Source: Candidatus Obscuribacterium magneticum (lineage in GTDB: Bacteria; Elusimicrobiota; Elusimicrobia; F11). From it: a stretch of 60,950 nucleotides of DNA. Positions 8,528-16,885 of the stretch are shown piece by piece (position 1 is the first letter of the stretch; each line of letters starts with the position of its first letter). The stretch lies in NCBI GenBank assembly GCA_020523905.1, contig JAJAPZ010000010.1, positions 1 to 60,950 on the forward strand, given 5' to 3'. Under the pieces are notes generated by a model, which did no database searches, was not told where the DNA came from, and saw nothing but the letters and a program-made list of their open reading frames with translations. Both the position numbers and the translations under genes were made by a program.

Positions 8528-9883
8528 CTAGTATTTGTTTATTTTGTTGTCGGTGAACCGACGCAGCCGCTCCTGAACGCTTTCCGAGGGGACCCTGGCG
8601 ATGACCGGCTCCAGAAATCCTTCGATGATGATTTTTTCGGCGTCTTCCGGCGGGAGGCCGCGGCTTTGCAGATAGAAGCGCTGGTCGTCGTCGATCGTCC
8701 CGACCGCCGCTCCGTGCGAGCATTGTACATCATCCGCGAGAATTTCCAGGTTGGGAATGGCGTCCGCCCGGGCCTCCTTCGAAAGAAGGAGATGCTTGGC
8801 CCCCTGGTACGCATCGGATTGCTGGGCCTGCTTCGTGATCGTAATGAGACCCGAAAAAAAGGACCGGGCCGATCCCTTTAGCGCCCCGCGGTATTGAATG
8901 TCGCTTTTGGTCTGGATGGCGTCATGGTGCTGGAGGATCCGGTTTTCAAAGTGCTGGGATTCATCGCCGAAAAGAACGCCCAGGACCTTGTTTTCAGCGC
9001 CGCGGCCCTTAAGATCGATTCTCGTTTCGTTGCGGAACAGGCGTCCTCCGACCTCCACCGCGACGGCGTTAAAACGGCTGTCCGGGCCTTGAATGACATC
9101 TTGGAACTGGAAGTGAATCGTGTCCGAGCCCCAATATTGAATGTAATAGCCGTTCAGTTGGGCTCCCGCGTTAAGAGTAATCGAAGTGTGGCTTGAAATA
9201 AAGGTGGTTGAGGCGGAACTCAACGTCCCGTTCGCGGGGCCGACCAGCTCTTCCCAGATGTTGGCTTCCGCTTCTTCCTCCAAAAGGATGAAGTGAAGCG
9301 GGAAGTGGGCGCCGGAGTCCGGGCCGGCGGAAAGATAAGAAGAAAGGGGGAAACTGGATTTCGTCCCTTTTTGGAGGTGAATGAAAGAACCGCTGCTTCC
9401 CACCGCCAAAGCCAGGAGTTCCAGTTTGTTGTCCTTGGCGCGTTCCACCGCCGTTTCCCAGGCGGCCTGTAATTCCAGGCGGTTGTTTTTGATGGCCACC
9501 TCCAACGGCAACCAAACCACGCCCTTGTCCTTGACCGTCGGCGAAACATTAGCCAGAACGCCGTGGCCGAGATTCCAAAACATCTGAGCAGGCTCCTCAT
9601 CCTGCCCCCGATCGGTGTCCGCGAGAGCTTGTAGCTCCGGAGCGAGTTGTTCACGGCGGTCGAACGTCGAGGGGAGGGAACAGTCGAATCGGATATCCGC
9701 CCAGTTCAAAAGTTCGAGGTTCGTCCGTTTCCAGGCCTCCTCCCGCTTCGTCGGCCAGGGAAGGGCGGCAAATCGAGCGAACGCCTGAAGGCGGAGCGCC
9801 TGAAGCCACGGCGGTTCCTGCCGGCTGCTTGAGAAGTCTTTCAGCCACTCGGAACTGATGTTTTTTAAGTAAATAGTATCCAT
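8528..9883 (-). CDS. sufD: SufD, Fe-S cluster assembly scaffold subunit
   Basis: This is a 451-residue member of the SufB/SufD family, partner of SufB and the ATPase SufC. The N-terminal helical part (WPTKREEAWKRTNLELLNW) is followed by the right-handed beta-helix core. The C-terminal core reads NKVLGVLFGDESQHFENR and then HGAAVGTIDDDQRFYLQSRG, ending PPEDAEKIIIEGFLEPV. His in CSHGAAVG corresponds to the residue conserved in SufD. A 138-bp repeat-bearing gap separates it from sufB upstream. sufS follows within 14 bp. Confidence 0.93.
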   Translation of the reverse strand: MDTIYLKNISSEWLKDFSSSRQEPPWLQALRLQAFARFAALPWPTKREEAWKRTNLELLNWADIRFDCSLPSTFDRREQLAPELQALADTDRGQDEEPAQMFWNLGHGVLANVSPTVKDKGVVWLPLEVAIKNNRLELQAAWETAVERAKDNKLELLALAVGSSGSFIHLQKGTKSSFPLSSYLSAGPDSGAHFPLHFILLEEEAEANIWEELVGPANGTLSSASTTFISSHTSITLNAGAQLNGYYIQYWGSDTIHFQFQDVIQGPDSRFNAVAVEVGGRLFRNETRIDLKGRGAENKVLGVLFGDESQHFENRILQHHDAIQTKSDIQYRGALKGSARSFFSGLITITKQAQQSDAYQGAKHLLLSKEARADAIPNLEILADDVQCSHGAAVGTIDDDQRFYLQSRGLPPEDAEKIIIEGFLEPVIARVPSESVQERLRRFTDNKINKY

Positions 9884-9921
9884 GTTCTTTGCATTTCAAT
9901 CCCTGTCGTCATCACCAACGT

Positions 9922-10059
9922 CGTCATGCCTGCGAAAGCAGGCATCCAGGTTTTAAACATGCATTTAAGGTCAGTGTTACGACCTGGACCGTGTCACGGA
10001 ACGGTCCCGTCGATTATTACAATTATCGAAACGGGATTCCCGCTTTCGCGGGAATGACG
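9922..10059. repeat. Palindromic mosaic repeat between sufB and sufD, carries the 47-bp module
   Basis: The left end is the small palindrome ATGCCTGCGAAAGCAGGCAT and the right end is ATTCCCGCTTTCGCGGGAAT, so the two ends are of different sequence types. The 47-bp module occupies 9989-10035 directly before the right end. It differs from the 26904-26950 copy at one base and from the 5042-5088 copy at seven. Confidence 0.85.
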
Positions 10060-10069
10060 GCCTAATCCC

Positions 10070-11476
10070 TCACCCGATCGCTCCTTCCATTTCCAGTTGG
10101 ATCAGACGGTTGAGTTCCACCGCGTACTCCATCGGCAATTCCTTGACGAAGGGTTCGATGAAGCCGTTGACGATCATCGACTGCGCGTCGTTTTCCTTGA
10201 GGCCGCGGCTCATGAGATAGTAAAGCTGCTCTTCGCCGACTTTAGAGACGGTGGCCTCGTGCCCCACGGAGACGTCCTTTTCGTCGATTTCCATCGTGGG
10301 GTAGGTGTCCGAGCGGGAATCCTTGTCGAGGAGAAGCGCATCGCAGCGGACATTGGACCGGCAGTGTTCGGCGCCTTTGATCACTTTGAGCAAACCCCGG
10401 TAGGATGTCCGGCCGCCGTCGCGGGAAATGGATTTCGAGAGGATGGTCGAGGTCGTGTGGGGGGCCACGTGGACCATCTTGGCTCCGGCGTCCTGGTGCT
10501 GGCCCTTGCCGGCGTAGGCGATGGAGAGAACCTCGCCGCGGGCCCTTTTTCCCACCAGATAGACCGCCGGATACTTCATCGTCAGTTTGGATCCGATGTT
10601 GCCGTCCACCCATTCCACGGCGGCCTCCTCGTGGGCGACGGCCCGTTTGGTCACCAGGTTGTAGACGTTGTGGGACCAGTTTTGGATCGTCGTGTAGCGG
10701 ATCCGGGACCCGCGAAGTGCGATGAGCTCCACCACCGCGGAATGAAGGGAATTCGACGAGTAGGTGGGGGCGGTGCAGCCTTCGATGTAATGAACGTCCG
10801 CGCCCTCATCCGTGATGATGAGCGTCCGTTCAAACTGCCCCATGTTTTCGGAGTTGATGCGAAAGTACGCCTGGAGAGGGATGGGGACGTGGGTGTTCTT
10901 GGGAACATAGATGAAGCTCCCGCCGGACCAGACCGCCGAGTTGAGCGAGGCAAATTTATTGTCCGTCGGCGGAATAATGGTGCCGAAATATTTCTTGACC
11001 AGATCAGGGATCTGCTGCACCGCCTGGTCCATCCCGAGGAAGATAACGCCCTGCTTTTCTAAGTCCTGGCGGATCGAGTGATACACCACCTCCGATTCAT
11101 ATTGGGCGGTGACCCCGGCGAGGAAGCGCCGTTCCGCTTCCGGAATGCCCAGCTTCTCGAACGTTTTTTTGACGGTCTCGGGAACGTCGTCCCAGTTTTT
11201 TTCCGTTTTTTCAGAAGGGCGGACGTAATAATGGATGTTGTCAAAATCAAGCTGGCCCAGGAGCTCGGTATCGCCCCAGTCCGGCAGGGGCTTTTTCTCA
11301 AAAATGTCGAGGGCCTTGAGGCGGAACGCCGTCATCCAGGCCGGTTCCTTTTTCATGGCGGAGATGTCCTCGACGAGCCGGCGCGTCAGGCCCTTTTCGG
11401 CCGTGAAGACGCTTTTATAGTCGTCGTGGAATCCGTATTGATAGTCTTTCGGTGTCAGTTCCGGTTTATTCGTCAT
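10070..11476 (-). CDS. sufB: SufB, Fe-S cluster assembly scaffold subunit
   Basis: This is a 468-residue protein, the usual SufB length, on which the nascent Fe-S cluster is built. The core reads [20 protein letters not shown], then [20 protein letters not shown] with the conserved cysteine, and [16 protein letters not shown]. Near the end is [20 protein letters not shown] with the functional cysteine, and [20 protein letters not shown]. It is very well conserved. A repeat-containing gap lies on either side (11490-11577 and 9922-10059), so it is not directly coupled to sufC or sufD. Confidence 0.97.
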   Translation of the reverse strand: MTNKPELTPKDYQYGFHDDYKSVFTAEKGLTRRLVEDISAMKKEPAWMTAFRLKALDIFEKKPLPDWGDTELLGQLDFDNIHYYVRPSEKTEKNWDDVPETVKKTFEKLGIPEAERRFLAGVTAQYESEVVYHSIRQDLEKQGVIFLGMDQAVQQIPDLVKKYFGTIIPPTDNKFASLNSAVWSGGSFIYVPKNTHVPIPLQAYFRINSENMGQFERTLIITDEGADVHYIEGCTAPTYSSNSLHSAVVELIALRGSRIRYTTIQNWSHNVYNLVTKRAVAHEEAAVEWVDGNIGSKLTMKYPAVYLVGKRARGEVLSIAYAGKGQHQDAGAKMVHVAPHTTSTILSKSISRDGGRTSYRGLLKVIKGAEHCRSNVRCDALLLDKDSRSDTYPTMEIDEKDVSVGHEATVSKVGEEQLYYLMSRGLKENDAQSMIVNGFIEPFVKELPMEYAVELNRLIQLEMEGAIG

Positions 11477-11489
11477 ATATCTTAACTTT

Positions 11490-11577
11490 CGTCATTCCGG
11501 CGAAGCGCGTCATCCCGACGAAAGTCGGGAGCCAGTCCGGTGTTCACGGCCTGGCTCCCGACTTTCGTCGGGAGGAC
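11490..11577. repeat. Palindromic repeat between sufC and sufB
   Basis: The hairpin has arms CCCGACGAAAGTCGGG extended by AGCCAG and its exact complement. The loop contains GGTGTTCAC at 11539-11547, the reverse complement of the GTGAACACC loop of other copies. An extra partial end (CGTCATTCCGGCGAAGC) precedes it. Confidence 0.85.
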
Positions 11578-11581
11578 ACGC

Positions 11582-12334
11582 TTACGCCTTCTGTAAAATC
11601 CAGTCATAACCTTTCTTTTCCAATTCCAGCGCCAGCTCTTTTCCGCCGGATTTGATGATCCGGCCGTCGGCCAGCACATGGATGACGTCCGGCTGGACGT
11701 AATTTAATATTCGCTGGTAGTGGGTGATGATGAGGAACCCGCGCTCCGGGCTTCTCATTCTTTCCACGCCGCCGGCGACGACTTTCAGAGCGTCGATGTC
11801 GAGGCCGGAGTCGGTCTCATCCAGGATGGCGAGGGTTGGTTCCAGGACCATCAGTTGGAGTATTTCGTGCCGCTTTTTTTCACCGCCGGAAAAGCCATCG
11901 TTCATATAGCGGCCGAGGAAACCGTCATCGATGCCCAGTTGCGCCATTTTGTCCTTCAAGGATTTTCGGAATTCCAAAATCGGCACCTCTTTGGCCTTGG
12001 CCGCCTGGAGACTCATCCATAAGAACTTGGAAACTGGCACGCCCGGAATGGCGAGGGGATATTGAAAAGCCAGAAAAAGGCCCCGGCGCGCCCGCTCATC
12101 AACGGACAAACCGGTCAGATCTTCCCCGCGGTAATGAATCGTTCCTTCCGTAACGACATATTTCGGATGGCCCATGAGGACATTGGAGAGAGTCGATTTC
12201 CCTGAGCCGTTCGGGCCCATAATGGCGTGGACTTCGCCGCGTTTAATCGTGAGATCAATCCCTTTGAGAATGGTTTTCCCTTCAATGGCGGCGAAGAGGT
12301 TGTCTATCTTTAATAAGACTTCATTGTCAGCCAC
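11582..12334 (-). CDS. sufC: SufC, Fe-S assembly ABC ATPase
   Basis: This is a 250-residue ABC-type ATPase that works in the cytosol with SufB and SufD. Walker A is [12 protein letters not shown] (about residues 38-49), the Q-loop [12 protein letters not shown], the signature [11 protein letters not shown] and Walker [15 protein letters not shown]. It starts with GTG 12334, preceded at normal spacing by AAGGAG. It is the first structural gene after the regulator at 12358, 23 bp away, so it should be controlled by the operator at 12817. Confidence 0.97.
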   Translation of the reverse strand: MADNEVLLKIDNLFAAIEGKTILKGIDLTIKRGEVHAIMGPNGSGKSTLSNVLMGHPKYVVTEGTIHYRGEDLTGLSVDERARRGLFLAFQYPLAIPGVPVSKFLWMSLQAAKAKEVPILEFRKSLKDKMAQLGIDDGFLGRYMNDGFSGGEKKRHEILQLMVLEPTLAILDETDSGLDIDALKVVAGGVERMRSPERGFLIITHYQRILNYVQPDVIHVLADGRIIKSGGKELALELEKKGYDWILQKA

Positions 12335-12357
12335 TTTTATCTCCTTTGCTCCTATAT

Positions 12358-12798
12358 CTATGGGTGGAAAATATTCAGCTTTTCAGCCTCTTTGGACATC
12401 GTTTCCAATGTATTTCGCGAGAGGACTTTGTTGAGCTCATTGTCCAATTCATAACAGACAGCCCGGCTGAGGCACCCTTTCACATCATGGCAGTCGGGGG
12501 ATTTATTTTCCGGTTGACTACATAAAACCGGCTCCAGGGGGCCCTCCAAAACGGTCACGATATCAACCAGGGAAACCTCTTTCGGATTTTTGGCAAGCTG
12601 GTACCCTCCTTTCGGCCCTCTAACACTTATAACAATCCCCGCCCGGGTCAGTTTCGAGAAAATTTGTTCAAGGTAGGGGAGGGGAATATTCTTTCTTTGG
12701 GCAATATCCGGCAGCCTCACAGGGCCCTCATGGGCGTCGTGGATCAAATCAATCAACGCTTTTATCGCGTACGTTGACTTCGTCGAAACTTTCATCAT
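12358..12798 (-). CDS. Rrf2-family transcriptional regulator (IscR/SufR-like), probable Fe-S sensor
   Basis: This is a winged-helix repressor of about 146 residues: [31 protein letters not shown] and the wing [12 protein letters not shown]. Four cysteines follow at about residues 93, 103, 109 and 115 (C-x9-C-x5-C-x5-C), suitable for cluster binding as in IscR-type regulators. ATG 12798 or the adjacent ATG 12795 is preferred to TTG 12810, which falls inside the promoter. The gene heads the suf operon. An IscR-type palindrome overlaps its -35 region, so autoregulation by cluster status is likely. The exact name (IscR, SufR or another) cannot be decided from the sequence. Confidence 0.92.
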   Translation of the reverse strand: MMKVSTKSTYAIKALIDLIHDAHEGPVRLPDIAQRKNIPLPYLEQIFSKLTRAGIVISVRGPKGGYQLAKNPKEVSLVDIVTVLEGPLEPVLCSQPENKSPDCHDVKGCLSRAVCYELDNELNKVLSRNTLETMSKEAEKLNIFHP

Positions 12799-12808
12799 GG
12801 GTGCCGTC

Positions 12809-12837
12809 AAGGTACCATAGTTGACCTATTTTGTCAA
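12809..12837 (-). promoter_or_regulatory. Promoter of the rrf2-suf operon
   Basis: On the minus strand a perfect -35 TTGACA (12837-12832) is followed after 17 bp by TACCTT (12814-12809, three of six matches). The expected transcription start would be only a few bases before ATG 12798, so the message may be leaderless or nearly so. The IscR-type palindrome covers the -35 box and spacer. Confidence 0.55.
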
Positions 12838-12841
12838 CAAT
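12817..12841. promoter_or_regulatory. IscR type-1-like operator
   Basis: ATAGTTGAC-N7-GTCAACAAT is a 25-bp near-palindrome containing the exact inverted pair GTTGAC / GTCAAC. It agrees at about 21 of 25 positions with the type-1 IscR site known from E. coli (half-sites of the form ATASYYGAC / GTCRRSTAT). It overlaps the promoter of the Rrf2 gene, the position expected for repression by the cluster-bound regulator. Confidence 0.65.
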
Positions 12842-12892
12842 CAGGCTCGTCACACAAACAGTTGATTATCAGCTATTATTTACTTTTTCAGG

Positions 12893-13516
12893 TTATTTCT
12901 TGGCGAGGCGGCTGTGGGTGGCCCAGAGGGAACGCATGTCAACGGATTGATCGATGATGTTTTTAACGGCATAGTAGCGGGCGGCTTCGGGGCGCCCGCA
13001 GCCGTAAACTTTAAAGGTGTTTTTATAGTCGCCGGCGCGGGCTTCGAATTTTACTGTGAACTCGTCCAAGATGTCCATCTTCGGGTTGGGTGCGTCTTTT
13101 ATGTTGAGTACAGCAAGGTTATTGAGTGATTTCCAGAGGTTCAGGTAGGAGACCTTGTCCATGCGGCCAGCCCGCCGGAGGTGGGAATTTCCATTCCTGA
13201 TCCGGGGGTCGTGAATGCTTTGCAAGGTCGAGATTTTTCCTCTGACGCAGGTGACAATCACGCTGTAGGAATGGATCCCCGTGAATCCTCCTTCCGCCCG
13301 GTAGGAGATTTGGGAATTCTTTAATATGTCGTTTCTCGACGCATTAATGAGGGGGGTCGGGGCAGGAGCGTGTTTTTTATGTTGAGCCTGAGAGGCGGGG
13401 ACGACCAACAGTTGCAACCAAAAGAAGAAGAATCCCTGTTTAAACAGAAAGGGGAAAATCGGGAAATTGTTTCTTCCCATCGATGTGAATGGCCGATTTA
13501 AGCTCGTTTTTTCCAT
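12893..13516 (-). CDS. Exported protein of unknown function
   Basis: I do not recognise this family. The product is about 207 residues. A charged N-terminus and hydrophobic stretch (FFFFWLQLLVVPASQAQ) look like a signal peptide cleaved after ASQA, so the mature protein should be periplasmic or surface exposed. The mature part has two cysteines (VTCVRG and VYGCGRP) that could form a disulfide. ATG 13516 is preferred because GGTGGGAG lies just upstream; ATG 13480 and GTG 13552 are alternatives. It is transcribed divergently from murC-murB and sits alone between the suf regulator and the division cluster. Confidence 0.7.
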   Translation of the reverse strand: MEKTSLNRPFTSMGRNNFPIFPFLFKQGFFFFWLQLLVVPASQAQHKKHAPAPTPLINASRNDILKNSQISYRAEGGFTGIHSYSVIVTCVRGKISTLQSIHDPRIRNGNSHLRRAGRMDKVSYLNLWKSLNNLAVLNIKDAPNPKMDILDEFTVKFEARAGDYKNTFKVYGCGRPEAARYYAVKNIIDQSVDMRSLWATHSRLAKK

Positions 13517-13649
13517 GGCTCCCACCGGGAAATGAGTTAAATTCGCTCCCACCTATTTTGGTGCAACGGAGAGGCCGGGGGCGAAATACATGCTTTATTT
13601 ACGTTTTTTAACATGGACGATCAAGGGTTTCTTTTTATAGTGTTTTTGT

Positions 13650-15920
13650 ATGTTCAAAAAGATTAGGCACGTCCATTTCGTCGGAATCGGCGGGGCGGGC
13701 ATGAGCGGGATCGCCGAGGTTCTTTTAAAGCTGGGCTATCAGGTGTCGGGAAGCGATTTGACGAGAAACGCCGAAGTCATCCGGCTGGGAGATTTGGGGG
13801 CCCAGGTGGCCGTCGGACACGACGGGAAAAATGTGGAGGGAGCCGATGTCGTGGTGACCTCGACCGCCGTCTCCAAAAATAATCCCGAAGTCAAAGAGGC
13901 CTTGAAAAAAGGGGTTCCCGTCATCCCCCGGATCGAAATGCTCGCCGAAATCGCCCGCCTTAAATACACCATTGCCATCGCCGGCACCCATGGGAAAACG
14001 ACCACCTCCTCCCTCGTCGGGCACCTCCTTCAGTCATGCGGATTGGACCCCACGGTCGTCGTGGGCGGGCGTTTGAGGGCCGTGGGGACCGGGGGCGTTT
14101 TGGGGCGGGGGGATTTCCTTGTGGCCGAGGCCGATGAGTCGGACGGCTCCTTCTTAAAGCTTTCCCCGACGATCACGGTGATCACCAATATCGACAACGA
14201 CCATCTCGATTACTACAAAACCGAAGAGCGCCTCCGGGAGGCGTTTGTCGAATTTGCCAACCACATCCCCTTTTACGGCATGACGCTTGTTTGTTGGGAG
14301 GATCCCGGTTGCCGGAAGATTTTATCCCGCATTCAACGGCGCAACGTCACCTACGGATTTGATGAACGGTGCGATATCCGGGCCGTTGATATGGTCACGG
14401 ACGAACAGGGCTCGCGCTTCGGCGTCCGACAAAACGGCCGCGAGCTGGGGACGGTGACCCTCCCCCTTTACGGCCGGCACAACATCTTGAATGCTCTGGC
14501 GGTGGTGGCCGTCGGTCTCACGCTGGATCTGCCGATGGAAAAGATCATTGAGGGTCTGGCCTCCTTCTCCGGCGTGGGCCGGCGTATCGAGGTGCGGGGC
14601 GAGGTCAACGGGATCACGGTGGTGGACGATTACGGCCATCATCCGACGGAGATGAAGGCCACCCTCGCCGCCCTACGCCAGCGCTGGCCCCAGAGGCGCT
14701 TGGTCGTTATTTTTCAACCCCATCGCTTTACCCGCACCAAGAGTCTCTATAAAGAATTCGCCTCGGTTCTTGGCACCGTCGACCGGCTTTATCTGATGCC
14801 CGTCTACCCTGCGGGCGAGAAACCCTTGAAGGGCGTCTCCAGCGACTTGATCGCCAAAAACATCCGGAAAAAGAACTGGTCGTGGTGGAAAGAAGAATCG
14901 TCCCTGGATGAACTTCTTGCGGAGTTGAAGGCGGGGGATGTATTGGTCACCCTGGGAGCGGGCAGCGTCTATAAAATCGGGGAGGAATTCCTGAAAGCCG
15001 CCGTGTCCCTCGCCCAGAAAATGAGGGCCGCCCTTCCCGCCTTCGCCTGGCGCATTCAGAAGGACGAGCCGCTCGCGCGGCATTGCACCTGGGGTCTGGG
15101 CGGGTTGGCGGAAGTTTATATCGAAGTCGAAACCGTGGAGGAGCTCAAGGCCGTGCAGCAATATTGCCGGCAGGAGAAAATTCCCGTTCTTCTTTTGGGA
15201 TGGGGGTCGAATATTTTATTTCCCGACGAGGGTGTCAAAGGATGCATTCTGCGGTTGTGCGGGGATTTTGAGGCCATTGAATTTCGCGGGACGGAGGTTC
15301 GGGCGGGGGCGGGGGTCCATTTGCCGCGGCTGGCCATCAAATGTGCCGAGAAAGGGCTGGCCGGCGTGGAAAGTTTGGCCGGTGTACCGGGGACCGTCGG
15401 AGGGGCGTTGGTCATGAATGCGGGGACGCCGCGAGGGGCCATTGGGGATGTCGTCAAATCCGTGGATGTTCTTTACCGGGACGGTTCTTTGATCACTCTC
15501 ACCCGCGACAAAGTTCAATTCGGTTACCGTCACAGTAGCCTCGCCGGTCAGGTGATTGTGTCGGCGGTTCTTTCGCTGAAACCCGCTGACGAGAAAGAGA
15601 TAAAGAAACGGATCAAAGAGGAGCTCGACCACCGGCAGAAGACGCAGCCCTTGGGGACGAAAAACGCCGGCTCCGTTTTCCAGAATCCCCCCAACGACCA
15701 CGCGGGGCGGATGATCGAAGCCGCCGGCCTTAAAGGGTTCGCCCTCGGCCGGGTGCGGGTGTCGCCCAAGCATGCCAATTTCATTGAGAACACCGGCGGC
15801 GCCACCGCCAAAGAAATGTTGTCTCTCATTCATCACATTCAGGAAGCGGTGAAGGAAAAGTTTGGCGTCGAGCTTGAACTGGAAGTTAAATTGGTCAAAC
15901 AAGCGGAGGTTTTGCCGTGA
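13650..15920 (+). CDS. murC-murB: Fused UDP-N-acetylmuramate-alanine ligase / UDP-N-acetylenolpyruvoylglucosamine reductase (MurC-MurB)
   Basis: This 756-residue protein contains two cytosolic peptidoglycan enzymes. Residues 1 to about 455 are MurC: HFVGIGGAGMSGIAEVLL at the start, the ATP loop GTHGKTTTSS near 112, and VVDDYGHHPTEMKATL. Residues from about 465 are MurB, the FAD-linked reductase: CTWGLGGLAEVYIEV, LLGWGSNILFPDEG and VESLAGVPGTVGGALVMNAG. The proton-donating serine of MurB is in NAGSVFQNPP (about residue 674). The fusion places the reductase that makes UDP-MurNAc and the ligase that uses it in one chain. It is followed by ddl with a 4-bp overlap. Confidence 0.95.
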   Translation: MFKKIRHVHFVGIGGAGMSGIAEVLLKLGYQVSGSDLTRNAEVIRLGDLGAQVAVGHDGKNVEGADVVVTSTAVSKNNPEVKEALKKGVPVIPRIEMLAEIARLKYTIAIAGTHGKTTTSSLVGHLLQSCGLDPTVVVGGRLRAVGTGGVLGRGDFLVAEADESDGSFLKLSPTITVITNIDNDHLDYYKTEERLREAFVEFANHIPFYGMTLVCWEDPGCRKILSRIQRRNVTYGFDERCDIRAVDMVTDEQGSRFGVRQNGRELGTVTLPLYGRHNILNALAVVAVGLTLDLPMEKIIEGLASFSGVGRRIEVRGEVNGITVVDDYGHHPTEMKATLAALRQRWPQRRLVVIFQPHRFTRTKSLYKEFASVLGTVDRLYLMPVYPAGEKPLKGVSSDLIAKNIRKKNWSWWKEESSLDELLAELKAGDVLVTLGAGSVYKIGEEFLKAAVSLAQKMRAALPAFAWRIQKDEPLARHCTWGLGGLAEVYIEVETVEELKAVQQYCRQEKIPVLLLGWGSNILFPDEGVKGCILRLCGDFEAIEFRGTEVRAGAGVHLPRLAIKCAEKGLAGVESLAGVPGTVGGALVMNAGTPRGAIGDVVKSVDVLYRDGSLITLTRDKVQFGYRHSSLAGQVIVSAVLSLKPADEKEIKKRIKEELDHRQKTQPLGTKNAGSVFQNPPNDHAGRMIEAAGLKGFALGRVRVSPKHANFIENTGGATAKEMLSLIHHIQEAVKEKFGVELELEVKLVKQAEVLP

Positions 15921-16885
15921 CGGACAAACGGCTGATCCGCTGGCTTAAAAGAAGGCGCGTGGCGGTTCTTAAAGGCGGGTGGTCGACCGAACGTTCCATT
16001 TCGTTAAAGACGGGCGCTGCCGTCGAAGAGGCGTTTAAACGGATGGGCGTCCCGGCGGCGGGCATCGATGTTCGACGGGACATCGCCCAGGTCTTGAACA
16101 AGAAAAAGGTCGGTTTTTGCTTCATCGGACTTCACGGGCCCTACGGAGAAGACGGGCGCATCCAGGCGTTATTGGACATTATGGGGATTCCCTACACCGG
16201 TTCCGGACCCGTCGGGAGCGCTCTGGCCATGGACAAACACCTGTCGAAGATTTTGTTCAAACAGGGGAATGTGCCGACGGCGCCGTGGATAATGGTCCAA
16301 AAATCCCGCTATCGTCAGGTGCCGGAGAAAGCCGTTCATTCGATCGACCAACTGTTGAGGCGGGGACCTCTTTTTTTCAAGCCGTTTGATCAGGGCTCGG
16401 CCATCGGCGTTTCAAAAGTGGAGCGTGTGGATCAGATCCGGCCGGCCCTGGAGGCTTGTTATCGGGTCTCCTCCGCCGCCCTTGTGGAAGAATTCATCCC
16501 CGGGCGGGAAATCACGGTCGGGATTTTAGGGGAGAGGGCTCTTCCCGTCGTTGAGATTGTTCCGGTTCACGATTTTTACGACTTTCATTCAAAGTATGCC
16601 AAAGGCGGCTCCCGACATGTTGTCCCGGCTCAGATCACGCCCGAGGAATCCAAGTGGGCGCAGGAAGCGTCCTTGAAGGCGTTTCGGGCGCTTCAGTGCG
16701 AGGTGTACGGCCGGGTTGATCTGATCCTGAAACCGAATGGGGAGGTGGTCGTGCTGGAGGTGAATACGATCCCCGGCATGACGAAGGTGTCCCTTCTGCC
16801 GGATGCCGCCCGTGCGGTGGGAATGAATTTCGACCAGCTGGTTTTGGACATTGTCCGGTTGTCAATGAAGAGAGGGAAAAACTGA
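15917..16885 (+). CDS. ddl: D-alanine-D-alanine ligase
   Basis: This is a 322-residue ATP-grasp ligase that makes the D-Ala-D-Ala dipeptide for peptidoglycan. Motifs are VAVLKGGWSTERSISL at the N-terminus, LHGPYGEDGRIQALLD, YTGSGPVGSALAMDK, and the metal-binding C-terminal part GRVDLILKPNGEVVVLEVN with NTIPGMTKVSLLP. GTG 15917 overlaps the murC-murB stop (GTGA). Its own stop TGA overlaps a possible CTG start of ftsQ. The order murB-ddl-ftsQ-ftsA-ftsZ is the classical division cluster. Confidence 0.96.
   Translation: MTDKRLIRWLKRRRVAVLKGGWSTERSISLKTGAAVEEAFKRMGVPAAGIDVRRDIAQVLNKKKVGFCFIGLHGPYGEDGRIQALLDIMGIPYTGSGPVGSALAMDKHLSKILFKQGNVPTAPWIMVQKSRYRQVPEKAVHSIDQLLRRGPLFFKPFDQGSAIGVSKVERVDQIRPALEACYRVSSAALVEEFIPGREITVGILGERALPVVEIVPVHDFYDFHSKYAKGGSRHVVPAQITPEESKWAQEASLKAFRALQCEVYGRVDLILKPNGEVVVLEVNTIPGMTKVSLLPDAARAVGMNFDQLVLDIVRLSMKRGKN

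Noticed and set aside
13636..13641. TATAGT as a -10 box for murC-murB
   Set aside because: It lies only 8 bp before the ATG and has no -35 partner at proper spacing, so the evidence is too weak to list.
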